A stretch of 64,000 bases of DNA from CAYOKT01 sp964404605 (GTDB lineage Bacteria > Electryoneota > Electryoneia > Electryoneales > Electryoneaceae). Of this stretch, positions 1-7,832 are shown piece by piece. The position numbers and the translations under genes were made by a program. Every line of letters starts with the position of its first letter. The stretch's first letter is position 1. The notes beneath the pieces are model-generated. The model made no database searches and was not told the origin of the DNA. It saw only the letters and a program-made list of their open reading frames with translations. The stretch lies in the NCBI GenBank assembly GCA_964404605.1, contig CAYOKT010000001.1:42859-106858 (forward strand). Reading direction: 5' to 3'.

Positions 1-1
1 G

Positions 2-124
2 CGTGGGATCTTCCTGCTGCCGGAAGGCCAGGTGCTGAAGGAGAGCCACATTCAATCCATCAAGGACATCAACCGCGTGGACCCGGTGGAATCCCCCATC
101 GAGGTGTTCGTCAGCGAGATCTGA
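2..124 (+). CDS. C-terminal 40 residues of an unidentified protein (partial)
   Basis: The reading frame is open from the left edge and ends at TGA 122-124, 11 bases before fliR. The visible tail contains a LLPEGQVLKESHIQSI stretch followed by an acidic end. A 'LLPxGxvLtexhixxl' tail is seen at the C-terminus of some HD-domain/HDOD and response-regulator proteins, so a signalling protein is possible, but 40 residues are too few for a firm call. It is not FliQ, which is the usual gene before fliR and would end in a membrane helix. The product is cut by the window edge. Confidence 0.55.
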   Translation, partial: RGIFLLPEGQVLKESHIQSIKDINRVDPVESPIEVFVSEI

Positions 125-135
125 GCGGGGAAGAC

Positions 136-918
136 GTGGACATCCTTTCGTTTCAGCTTGATGAAGCGGAGCGCTGGCTGCTGATGCTGTTCCGCATCGG
201 CGGGATGGTCATGATCTTCCCGTTGTACGGCTACGCCGCGGTGCCGACGCAGGTCCGGGCGGGTTTCGCTTTCCTCCTGACCTCCGTGCTGTTTCCCCTC
301 CATACCGGGATGGCGCTGCATCTCGCGCCGGGTATCATCACCTTCTTCGGAATCGTCCTCAAGGAGATCGTGATCGGGATCGCCCTCGGGATGACCGCTT
401 CTTTCCTCTTTTACGGCGTGCAGTTGGCGGGGCATGTGATCGGCTACTCGATGGGGTTCGGCATCATCAATGTTCTCGACCCCGACAGCCAGATTCAGAT
501 CCCGATTCTCGCCCAGTTGCTTAACATGTTCGCCCTCCTGCTGTTCATTATTATCAACGGGCACCATTTCCTTCTCATGGCGATCGATGAGACCTTTCTC
601 CGCATCCCGTTGGGAGGGGGGGTGTTCACCGCCCCCCTTGTCGAGGGGTTCGCGCGTCTGAGCGCGGACATCTTCACCCTTGGGATCAAGATCGGCGCTC
701 CCGTTCTCGTGGCGATTCTTGTCACGGAATTTGCCCTTGGGATTCTCGCCCGCACGGTGCCGCAGATGAACGTCTGGATCATCGGTTTTCCCCTGAAGAT
801 CGGCATCGGGCTGCTGACGATGGCGCTGGCGCTGCCGTTTTTCGTCTTCGTGTTCGGGAAATACTACGCGGGATGGCAGGGGCAGTTCGTCGATTTCATC
901 CGGGCGATGGCAGGGTAG
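136..918 (+). CDS. fliR: Flagellar biosynthesis protein FliR
   Basis: FliR is an inner-membrane component of the flagellar type III export gate (with FliP and FliQ). The 260-residue product has the usual length and is almost entirely hydrophobic, with about six membrane segments. The conserved central segment (GFGIINVLDPDSQIQIPIL, about residues 115-133) and the NGHH motif near residue 146 are characteristic of the family. The start is GTG at 136, preceded by the purine-rich GCGGGGAAGA; the next gene, flhB, begins 6 bases after its stop. This is the first gene of a fliR-flhB-flhA-flhF-flhG order common in flagellated bacteria. Assignment is secure. Confidence 0.96.
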   Translation: MDILSFQLDEAERWLLMLFRIGGMVMIFPLYGYAAVPTQVRAGFAFLLTSVLFPLHTGMALHLAPGIITFFGIVLKEIVIGIALGMTASFLFYGVQLAGHVIGYSMGFGIINVLDPDSQIQIPILAQLLNMFALLLFIIINGHHFLLMAIDETFLRIPLGGGVFTAPLVEGFARLSADIFTLGIKIGAPVLVAILVTEFALGILARTVPQMNVWIIGFPLKIGIGLLTMALALPFFVFVFGKYYAGWQGQFVDFIRAMAG

Positions 919-924
919 GGAAAC

Positions 925-2004
925 ATGCCCAAGGAAAACCAGGAAGGCCAGGAGAAAACCGAACAACCGACGGCGCGGCGTCTTCGCCAGTCCCGGCGGA
1001 AGGGCAGCGTCGCCAAGAGCCAGGAACTGAACAGCATCGCGGTGCTCGCCGCAGGCACCTTCACCCTCGCGATCTTCGGGAATTGGATCTACGGTCGCCT
1101 GACCGGAATGATGCGGGGCGTCTTCCTCCGGCTGGATGAAATTACCCTCGACCTGCAGAATATGCAGGGGTATCTGACCGGGACGGCGGCCTGGTTGCTT
1201 ACCACTCTGCTCCCCCTTTTCGTGGTCGTGGTCGCCGTCGGCGTGTTGATCAACCTCAGCCAGTTCGGGTTTCTCTGGTCCACCCAGGCCGTCCAGCCCA
1301 AGCTCGACAAGCTGAACCCGTTCAAGGGCTGGAAAAAACTCTTCAACCAGCGGGCGGCGGTCCGCCTGTTGACCAACCTGGTGAAAATCCTCGTCGTCGG
1401 CTATGTAGCCTTTTCCGTGGTCAAGCGTGCCTGGCCCGGGTTCGTGCCGCTGATGGACGCCACGGTGCCCCAGATCTTCCTCGTCCTCATGCGCACGATC
1501 TTCCGGGTGGCCCTGTGGACCTATGGCGTGCTGCTGATCGTCGCGATCCTCGACTTCATCTTCCAGAAGTGGAAGTTCAAGGAAGACATGAAGATGACCA
1601 AGCAGGAGGTGAAGGACGAGCGGAAGCAGACCGAGGGAGACCCGCAGATCAAGGGCAAGATCCGCCAGATGCAGTTCCAGATCGCGTTCAACACGATGAT
1701 CAAGGAGCTGCCGAACGCCGACGTGGTGGTGACCAACCCGGTGCACGTGGCGGTCGCCCTGAGCTATGATCCCGGCGCCATGTCGGCGCCGAAGGTGGTC
1801 GGCAAGGGGCTGCGAAAGCTCGCGGACCGGATCAAGAAGATCGCCCTCGAGAACGACATCCCGATCGTGGAAAATCCGCCCCTGGCGCGGGCGATGTACA
1901 AGGCCTGCGGGGTCGGCGAGGAGATTCCCGGCCAATTTTACCAGGACGTGGCGGAAATTCTCGCCCAAATCTATCGCCTGCGCGGCGAGGAAGTTCCCGT
2001 TTAA
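925..2004 (+). CDS. flhB: Flagellar export switch protein FlhB
   Basis: FlhB is the export-apparatus protein whose cytoplasmic domain self-cleaves and switches secretion from rod/hook to filament substrates. The 359-residue product begins with the typical charged segment (EKTEQPTARRLRQSRRKG), has four membrane segments in the first 210 residues, then a cytoplasmic domain. The autocleavage motif, normally NPTH, reads N271-P272-V273-H274 here. The scissile Asn-Pro and the catalytic-loop His are kept, so cleavage is expected to occur, but the Thr to Val change is unusual. The start is ATG 925, with GGGAAAC upstream. Transcription probably continues from fliR; a sigma-54 promoter for flhA lies just after its stop. 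Confidence 0.96.
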   Translation: MPKENQEGQEKTEQPTARRLRQSRRKGSVAKSQELNSIAVLAAGTFTLAIFGNWIYGRLTGMMRGVFLRLDEITLDLQNMQGYLTGTAAWLLTTLLPLFVVVVAVGVLINLSQFGFLWSTQAVQPKLDKLNPFKGWKKLFNQRAAVRLLTNLVKILVVGYVAFSVVKRAWPGFVPLMDATVPQIFLVLMRTIFRVALWTYGVLLIVAILDFIFQKWKFKEDMKMTKQEVKDERKQTEGDPQIKGKIRQMQFQIAFNTMIKELPNADVVVTNPVHVAVALSYDPGAMSAPKVVGKGLRKLADRIKKIALENDIPIVENPPLARAMYKACGVGEEIPGQFYQDVAEILAQIYRLRGEEVPV

Positions 2005-2020
2005 ACAAACACTTGAACTT

Positions 2021-2036
2021 CGGCACGGGGCTTGCT
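2021..2036 (+). promoter_or_regulatory. Sigma-54 (RpoN) promoter of flhA
   Basis: GGCACG at 2022-2027 and CTTGCT at 2031-2036 place the invariant GG (2022-2023) and GC (2034-2035) exactly 10 bases apart, as the consensus TGGCACG-N4-TTGCW requires. It lies in the 69-base flhB-flhA gap. Initiation is predicted near 2047. Sigma-54 promoters need an NtrC-type activator, and none is encoded in this window. Confidence 0.85.
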
Positions 2037-2045
2037 AACCCAAGG

Positions 2046-2061
2046 GGTGGAGTAGTCCACC
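2046..2061 (+). other. Short hairpin at the predicted 5' end of the flhA mRNA
   Basis: GGTGGA (2046-2051) pairs with TCCACC (2056-2061) across a GTAG loop. It begins almost exactly at the start predicted from the sigma-54 -12 element and lies upstream of the GGGAAG ribosome-binding site at 2065-2070. A 5'-terminal stem could protect the message from decay; this is inference only. Confidence 0.4.
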
Positions 2062-2073
2062 ATCGGGAAGCCC

Positions 2074-4254
2074 ATGGCCGAAGCCCAGTCGAAAGCCTAC
2101 CTGAGCACCGAGCAACGTCTCGCCCGCCATCCGTGGCTGGAACGGTTCATTCTCCGCAGCGACATCGTCCTCGCCATTGCGGCGGTGGGTGTCGTCGTTC
2201 TGATGATCATCCCCATCCCGCCTCCCCTGCTCGATGTCCTGATCGCGATCAACATCATGTTCGCCCTCATCGTGCTGATGGTCGCGATGTACACCGAGCG
2301 CTCGCTCGATTTCAGCGTCTTCCCCGGACTGCTGCTGCTGCTCACGCTCTACCGCCTCGGGATCAACGTCGCCTCGACGCGGATGATCCTCGGGGAGGCC
2401 TACGCGGGGAAGATCATCCAGAGTTTCGGCTCTTTCGTCGTCGGGGGGAATTACGTCGTCGGGATCGTCATCTTCCTGATCCTCGTCGTGATCAACTACA
2501 TGGTGATCACCAAGGGCTCGAGCCGTATCGCGGAGGTCGCCGCGCGGTTCACCCTCGATGCCATGCCCGGCAAGCAGATGGCCGTGGACGCCGACCTGAA
2601 CAACGGCCTGATCGATGAGAACGAGGCGCGCCAGCGGCGGGAGGACATCCGGCGGGAGGCGGACTTCTACGGCGCGATGGACGGCGCGGCGAAATTCGTC
2701 CGCGGGGATGCGGTCGCGGGGATCATCATCACCTTCATCAACATCCTCGGCGGGCTGCTCATCGGCATCGTCCAGAAAGATATGGGGTTCCATCAGGCGC
2801 TGACCACCTATACATTACTCACCGTCGGCGATGGTCTCGTCAGCCAGATTCCGGCGCTCATCATCTCCGTTTCGGCCGGGATCATCGTCTCCCGGGCGGC
2901 TTCCGAGATGAACATGGGCCGTGAGTTCGCGGGGCAGCTCCTGCTCTATCCCCGTGCCGGGTATGTCACATCGGGGGTGCTCTTCTTCTTCGCCTTCGTG
3001 CCCGGGATGCCGACAATGCCTTTCCTGATGCTGGCCGGCGTTTCGGCGTACGTCTCCTACCAGACCGCGCGATCCGGGAAGCAATACGCCGCCCAGGCTC
3101 TGACCGAGGCGGCGGAGGGGGTGAAAGCGAAAGCTGCGGAGAAGATCGAGGATTACCTCTACGTCGACCCGATGGAGCTGGAGATCGGGTACGGCCTGAT
3201 CCCGCTCGTCGACAGCGAGCAGGAGGGGGATCTGCTCAGCCGGATCACGATGATCCGCAAGCAGCAGGCGATCCAGATGGGGATCGTCATCCCGCCGATC
3301 CGGATACGGGACAACATCCAGCTCAAGCCCTCCGAGTATGTGATCAAGATCCGCGGCAACGAGGTCGCGCGCGGAGAGTTGCGCATGGGCTACTACCTCG
3401 CCCTCAACCCGGGTACGGCCACCGAGAAGATCGAGGGGGTCGCAACCCGCGAACCGACCTATGGCCTGCCGGCTCTCTGGATCAACCAGCAGGAGAAGGA
3501 GAGAGCCGAGAACGCCGGATACACGGTGGTCGAGCCCACGGCGGTGCTCGCCACCCACCTCGTCGAGGTGATCAAGGCGAACGCGCACAAGCTGTTGACG
3601 CGCAAGGATGTGCAGAACCTGATCGACAACCTGAAGCAGGACAACCCGACCGTGGTCGAGGAGCTGATTCCGAACCTGCTCACCGTCGGCGGCGTGCACA
3701 AGGTGTTGCAGAAACTGCTCAAGGAATCGATCCCCATCCGTGACCTGGGGACGATCCTCGAAACCCTCGCGGACTACGCCCCGATGACCAAGGATACGGA
3801 CGTGCTGGTGGAGTATGTCCGCTACAACCTCTCCTCGACGATCACGCAGAAGTTCCAGGACGAGGATGGGAAGATCCATGCCCTCACCCTCGACCCGGAG
3901 GTGGAGCAGGCGCTCACCGAGGCGGCTCAGCAGTCCAGCCGGGCGGGGCAGTTCGGAGTCGTCGACCTGCCGCCGAAGGTGATCAACGCGCTGTATGCCA
4001 GCCTTTCGAAGCAGGTGGAGCTGATGACCGCGGGCGGGCGGCAGCCGATCGTGGTCACCTCGCCCACCGTGCGGCAGGCGTTCCGGCGCCTGACCGAGCC
4101 TGTTCTGCCCCAGTTGATCGTGCTATCTTATGGAGAATTACTGGTCAACGTGCAGGTGGAATCGGTCGGGGTGGTTTCCCTGCAACCGCCGCAGGGTGAA
4201 AAGGCGCAGGCGGCGGGCGGGCCTGCCGGCCAGCCGAAGGAGGACGGGGCGTAG
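2074..4254 (+). CDS. flhA: Flagellar biosynthesis protein FlhA
   Basis: FlhA is the large nonameric export-gate protein that docks chaperone-substrate complexes and couples export to proton flow. The 726-residue product has the full family length: about eight membrane segments in residues 27-330, including the conserved FHIPEP-family loop around FYGAMDGAAKFVRGDAVAG, then a linker and the cytoplasmic docking domain beginning near GYGLIPLVDS (residue 372). The start is ATG 2074 with GGGAAG 4 bases upstream. It follows its own sigma-54 promoter and a 5' hairpin. The C-terminus ends in a Gly/Ala/Gln-rich tail. A repeat element sits between its stop and flhF. Confidence 0.97.
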   Translation: MAEAQSKAYLSTEQRLARHPWLERFILRSDIVLAIAAVGVVVLMIIPIPPPLLDVLIAINIMFALIVLMVAMYTERSLDFSVFPGLLLLLTLYRLGINVASTRMILGEAYAGKIIQSFGSFVVGGNYVVGIVIFLILVVINYMVITKGSSRIAEVAARFTLDAMPGKQMAVDADLNNGLIDENEARQRREDIRREADFYGAMDGAAKFVRGDAVAGIIITFINILGGLLIGIVQKDMGFHQALTTYTLLTVGDGLVSQIPALIISVSAGIIVSRAASEMNMGREFAGQLLLYPRAGYVTSGVLFFFAFVPGMPTMPFLMLAGVSAYVSYQTARSGKQYAAQALTEAAEGVKAKAAEKIEDYLYVDPMELEIGYGLIPLVDSEQEGDLLSRITMIRKQQAIQMGIVIPPIRIRDNIQLKPSEYVIKIRGNEVARGELRMGYYLALNPGTATEKIEGVATREPTYGLPALWINQQEKERAENAGYTVVEPTAVLATHLVEVIKANAHKLLTRKDVQNLIDNLKQDNPTVVEELIPNLLTVGGVHKVLQKLLKESIPIRDLGTILETLADYAPMTKDTDVLVEYVRYNLSSTITQKFQDEDGKIHALTLDPEVEQALTEAAQQSSRAGQFGVVDLPPKVINALYASLSKQVELMTAGGRQPIVVTSPTVRQAFRRLTEPVLPQLIVLSYGELLVNVQVESVGVVSLQPPQGEKAQAAGGPAGQPKEDGA

Positions 4255-4261
4255 CCCGGGA

Positions 4262-4378
4262 GCGCCTGCCACGCCGCTTGCTGCGCCATCGCCAAAGGCG
4301 AAGGCGGGTAGCCAAAGGCGAAGACGGGACTGCATCCCGGGAAAGACCGGGTGGCCCTGTCAGCTTCGTTGACAGGGT
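4262..4378. repeat. Dispersed palindromic repeat, copy A (flhA-flhF gap)
   Basis: The 148-base gap between flhA and flhF holds two near-identical direct copies of GCCAAAGGCGAAGGCGGG (4291-4308 and 4311-4328, one mismatch), followed by a hairpin CCCTGTCA (4355-4362), loop GCTTCGT, TGACAGGG (4370-4377). Bases 4291-4313 are the exact reverse complement of 63927-63949 at the other end of the window. GGGTGGCCCTG before the hairpin also recurs there in direct orientation. No protein is encoded. It resembles a REP- or MITE-like family. No clear T-run follows, so a terminator role is not supported, and no promoter for flhF is obvious. Confidence 0.8.
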
Positions 4379-4402
4379 TTCAAGGCGAGAGTCAGGGCGC
4401 TC

Positions 4403-5683
4403 ATGCTGATCAAGAAAGTCGTTGCCGAGACGATGAGCGAGGCCATGGCCCAGGTGAAGCGCGAGCTTGGGGCGGATGCGGTCATCCTCCAGTCTCGCAA
4501 GATCGAGAAAGGCGGCCTCCTCAGCTTCCTGTCGAAGCAGATGGTCGAGGTCACAGCCGCCACTCCCGATCATTACCCTCCTCCGTCGCGAACCGGCATC
4601 ATCTTCGATGATGACAAGAAGCGGACCCTCGAACGCTCCCTCGTCGCGGGGGCGGAAGGCGGGTTCAACGCTCACGGAAGCGGATCGTCGGACCGGACAG
4701 GGCTCTTCCCCGAAGACGGCGCCAGATCGACGGAAATCCAGGGCCTGCGGAGCGAATTGAGCGAATTGCGCAGTTCGTTGCACGAGCTCGCCACGCATCT
4801 CAAGTACCAGAACGCTCCCAGCCTGCCGCAAAACCTTACCATGGTCTGGAGGGCGCTGGTCGATAACGGGGTGACCGAACGAAACGCGCATGACCTGACC
4901 CAGGCGCTGCACCTCGAGCTGACCGCCGAACAGATCGACGATGAAGACGCTGTCGAGTCGGCCCTTCACGAGCAGATCGCCTCCCGTTTCCGGGTCGGAG
5001 GGATTCCCTTCCGGACCCAGCCGGGACGGCCCCTGGTCATCGCGTTGATCGGCCCGACCGGGGTGGGCAAGACGACCACTCTCGCCAAGATGGCGACCAA
5101 CCGGCGGGTGTTCGGCAGGATGCGGGTGGGGCTGATCTCCACGGACACCTATCGTGTCGCGGCGGTGGAACAGTTGAAAACCTTCGCCGGGATCGCCGGG
5201 TTGCCGGTGGAAGTCGTCTACCGCCCCGAGGAGCTGCCCAAGGCGATCGAGGCGCTCAGCGGGCGGGATGTGGTCCTGATCGATACCGCGGGACGCAGCC
5301 AGCACGATTCCGAGGCGCTCACGGATCTGCAGGAGTTCATGAACCTGGGCAAGCCGGATGAGGTTCTTCTGGTTCTCTCCGCCGGGACGCGGGTCGAGGA
5401 CCAGCGGGAGATGGTGCGCCGCTTCGGGGGTATCCCGGCGACGAGAATCATCCTCACGAAGCTTGACGAGATCACCTCCGGCGGCCACCTTCTCGATGTC
5501 GCCGGCCTGCTGCCCCGCGAGTGGGTCTACCTGACCACGGGGCAGAATGTCCCGGATGATATCGTCACCGCGGACACGCTGCTTCTCGCGGCGATGGTCG
5601 CGAGGAAGGACTATTTTCAGCAGCTCCGGCTCAACAGGTTCGTTTTGCCGGGCGCGGACAATGCCCTCCCGCCGGAAGGGTAA
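4403..5683 (+). CDS. flhF: Flagellar SRP-like GTPase FlhF
   Basis: FlhF is a membrane-associated SRP-family GTPase that sets the position (often polar) of new flagella. The 426-residue product has a basic N-terminal B domain, a helical N domain (about 120-205) and a GTPase G domain. The P-loop GPTGVGKTT starts at residue 217, DTAGRSQHD at 294 and TKLDE near 354. The start is ATG 4403. Its stop (TAA 5681-5683) abuts the GTG start of flhG, so FlhF and its activator FlhG are probably made together. The pair implies spatial and numerical control of flagella, most likely polar or few per cell. Confidence 0.96.
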   Translation: MLIKKVVAETMSEAMAQVKRELGADAVILQSRKIEKGGLLSFLSKQMVEVTAATPDHYPPPSRTGIIFDDDKKRTLERSLVAGAEGGFNAHGSGSSDRTGLFPEDGARSTEIQGLRSELSELRSSLHELATHLKYQNAPSLPQNLTMVWRALVDNGVTERNAHDLTQALHLELTAEQIDDEDAVESALHEQIASRFRVGGIPFRTQPGRPLVIALIGPTGVGKTTTLAKMATNRRVFGRMRVGLISTDTYRVAAVEQLKTFAGIAGLPVEVVYRPEELPKAIEALSGRDVVLIDTAGRSQHDSEALTDLQEFMNLGKPDEVLLVLSAGTRVEDQREMVRRFGGIPATRIILTKLDEITSGGHLLDVAGLLPREWVYLTTGQNVPDDIVTADTLLLAAMVARKDYFQQLRLNRFVLPGADNALPPEG

Positions 5684-6661
5684 GTGAACCGTGGGTTCGA
5701 TTCATCCGGTGCGGAGGGGGTGACGGCGGCCCGAGGGCCGGAAAACCGAAAGGTGGTTGTGACAGAAGCGATGGAAGAGAAACCCGTAACCGTGGATCAG
5801 GCAGAATCCCTGCGGCGTCAGAGTCACGGGGAACCGACGGGGCATGATCCTCGCCAGGTGAGGCGTGCCCGCAAGATCGCGGTCACCAGCGGGAAGGGCG
5901 GCGTCGGCAAGTCCAATGTCAGCCTCAACCTCGCCATCGCGTTTGGTAAACTTGGGCAGAAGGTCCTGCTGATCGATGCGGACACGAACCTCGCGAACAT
6001 CGACATCCTGCTCGGAGTGCAGCCGAAACACACCCTGTCCGATGTCGTTTTCGGCTCCGCCTTTTTCTCCGATGTGATCGTCCGGGGACCGGAGGGGGTA
6101 CAGTTCCTGCCCGGCTCGAGCGGGGTGGTCGAACTGCTCGACCAGGACGTAGCCGCCCGGGAGAAGCTGTTCGAGGCGTTCGAGGATTTCGACCGCAACT
6201 TCGATGTGATCCTGATCGATACCGGCGCGGGATTGACCAACAACGTCGTGGATTTCGTCATCGGGGCCGACGATGTAGTCCTCGTGACCAACTCGGAGCC
6301 GACTTCGATCACGGACGCCTATGCGATGGTCAAGGTGCTCACGCACCGCAATCCCGCCCTGAAAATCCATGTCCTCGTCAACCTGTCCGTCGATCCCCGC
6401 GCCTCGAAGGAGACGTTCGAGAAGTTGCAACTCGCGGTGCGAAACTTCCTCAACGTAGAACTGCTGTTCCTCGGCAACCTGCCGCTGGATCCGAATGTTC
6501 CCGCCGCGGTGGCCCATCGCGAGCCGTTCCTGACGCTGTTTCCCCGTTCGGCGGCGACCACCTCCATGATCATGATGGCGCGTAAGCTGCTGAAAATCAC
6601 CCCGGCTGAGACGGACAGCGGCAGCATCCTGTCCCGCATTTTCCGGAATCGGGAGCAGTAG
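5684..6661 (+). CDS. flhG: MinD-like flagellar number regulator FlhG (FleN/YlxH)
   Basis: FlhG is a MinD/ParA-type ATPase that limits flagellar number and stimulates FlhF GTPase. The deviant Walker A motif SGKGGVGKS begins at residue 69 with the signature Lys at 71, and DTGAG forms the switch region near residue 182. An N-terminal DQAESLRR (D38) matches the DQAxxLR activation motif that FlhG proteins use on FlhF. At 325 residues it carries a longer N-terminus than most. The start is GTG 5684, immediately after the flhF stop; ATG 5771 (residue 30) would still keep the DQAxxLR motif and cannot be excluded. It is followed after 2 bases by a small membrane protein. Confidence 0.94.
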   Translation: MNRGFDSSGAEGVTAARGPENRKVVVTEAMEEKPVTVDQAESLRRQSHGEPTGHDPRQVRRARKIAVTSGKGGVGKSNVSLNLAIAFGKLGQKVLLIDADTNLANIDILLGVQPKHTLSDVVFGSAFFSDVIVRGPEGVQFLPGSSGVVELLDQDVAAREKLFEAFEDFDRNFDVILIDTGAGLTNNVVDFVIGADDVVLVTNSEPTSITDAYAMVKVLTHRNPALKIHVLVNLSVDPRASKETFEKLQLAVRNFLNVELLFLGNLPLDPNVPAAVAHREPFLTLFPRSAATTSMIMMARKLLKITPAETDSGSILSRIFRNREQ

Positions 6662-6663
6662 CC

Positions 6664-6933
6664 ATGCCGTCCTGGAAGGAGATCAGCCGCCTGCTCGGCT
6701 TCGTCCTTCTCTTCGCCGTGCTCGCCTACAACCTGTACAACGGTGCGGGGATTTTCACCTCGATCTACCGCAGCCTCATTGTCTATGTCATCTACGGCAT
6801 TATCGTGATCATCGTGACGAATATCGTGGTCAAGATTCTCAGTGATTATGAGATGCGCCGCATGCTGGAACTGTCCGCCCAGGAGGAGAAGGAGGAGGAA
6901 GGTTCGGAAGGCGGCGGGGAGTTGGGAGAATGA
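6664..6933 (+). CDS. Small two-helix membrane protein in the flhG-fliA interval
   Basis: An 89-residue protein with no recognised family. Two hydrophobic segments (about residues 9-25 and 38-58) are followed by a cytoplasm-like tail that turns very acidic and Gly-rich (EEKEEEGSEGGGELGE). The start is ATG 6664, two bases after the flhG stop, so it is translated with flhF-flhG. Position suggests a role linked to FlhF/FlhG membrane targeting or to the sigma factor that follows, but nothing in the sequence proves this. Small membrane proteins of this kind occur in flhG-fliA intervals of other bacteria with little sequence conservation. Confidence 0.7.
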   Translation: MPSWKEISRLLGFVLLFAVLAYNLYNGAGIFTSIYRSLIVYVIYGIIVIIVTNIVVKILSDYEMRRMLELSAQEEKEEEGSEGGGELGE

Positions 6934-6970
6934 AGCCGAACCCGGAATTCAGCGCCGGAACGGGCAGGTG

Positions 6971-7756
6971 ATGAGCGGCGCGGACGCTGCCGGGCTCGAC
7001 ACGGACAGCCTGTGGAAACTCTGGACCGAGTCGCCCACCCGGGAGGTGAAGGATGAACTCGTCCTCCGCTACATCCCCCTGGTGGAGCAGGTTGCCGGAA
7101 GGTTGAAGATCGGGCTGCCCCAGTCCGTCGAGGTGAACGAACTCGTCAACTCCGGGGTGATCGGGCTGATTACCGCCATCGAGAACTTCGAGCCGGAACG
7201 CGGGTTCCGCTTCGAAACCTACGCCGTGCAGCGCATACGGGGCAGCATCCTCGACAGCCTGCGCGATTATGACTGGATGCCGCGCAGCATCCGCTCGAAA
7301 TCGAAGGCCCTGGAAGCCGCCCTGGTGAAGCTGGAGGGAGTGCTCGGAAGAGTGCCGAATGATGATGAGGTGGCCGATGAGTTGGGCGTGGAGGTCGAGG
7401 AATACTACTCCATGCTTGATGAAGTCAAGGTGGCGTCGATCCTGTCTCTCGACCAGCCCTATGCCGGATGGGAGGGCGAGGTGACGACGCTCGGAGAACT
7501 GCTGGAGGACGAAGAGGCCGAGGACCCGGTCGGCACCGTGGAATGGAACGAGGCGAAGGAAATCGCGAAACGAATGATCAAATCCCTGACCCAGCAGGAG
7601 CGGCTCGTAATCGCCCTGTACTACTACGAGGAACTCACGTTGCGGGAGATCGGCGAGGTGCTCGGAATCAGCGAATCACGGGTCTCCCAGATCCACAGCA
7701 GAATTATCCTGACACTCAAGGGAAAGTTGAAGAATCTCTTCAAGTTGCGCGGCTGA
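6971..7756 (+). CDS. fliA: Flagellar sigma factor sigma-28 (FliA/WhiG family)
   Basis: The 261-residue product is a sigma-70-family factor of the FliA class. Region 2 contains RYIPLVEQVAGRLKIGLP and the conserved FETYAVQRIRGSILDSLR/DWMPRSIR block. Region 3 follows, and region 4 ends with the helix-turn-helix TLREIGEVLGISESRVSQIHSR. It directs transcription of late flagellar genes; a matching promoter lies before fliC at 32388-32414. The start is ATG 6971, with GGCAGG just upstream. A longer reading frame would begin inside the preceding gene and gives a Cys/Arg-rich, non-family N-terminus, so it was not used. A 13-codon frame (6930-6971) links the two genes through overlapping ATGA and TGATG signals. 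Confidence 0.95.
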   Translation: MSGADAAGLDTDSLWKLWTESPTREVKDELVLRYIPLVEQVAGRLKIGLPQSVEVNELVNSGVIGLITAIENFEPERGFRFETYAVQRIRGSILDSLRDYDWMPRSIRSKSKALEAALVKLEGVLGRVPNDDEVADELGVEVEEYYSMLDEVKVASILSLDQPYAGWEGEVTTLGELLEDEEAEDPVGTVEWNEAKEIAKRMIKSLTQQERLVIALYYYEELTLREIGEVLGISESRVSQIHSRIILTLKGKLKNLFKLRG

Positions 7757-7832
7757 ATAGAAGCCCGGACGGGGGGTGAAGGCTCCGTGAACTCAACCGT
7801 CGCTTGAAGGATTGCAGCAGTAAAGGGTGAGG

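Noticed and set aside
52..1968. A 638-codon frame antisense to fliR and flhB, and similar long antisense frames elsewhere (for example 15520-18162 and 8975-10042 on the - strand)
   Set aside because: They lie opposite secure genes and are compositionally odd (His-, Arg- and Asp-rich). Long stop-free antisense frames are expected in DNA with this GC content.
4262..4378. Terminator of the flhA transcript
   Set aside because: The hairpin at 4355-4377 is followed by TTTC only, and the same structure recurs at 63980 within a repeat unit, so a repeat family is the better explanation.
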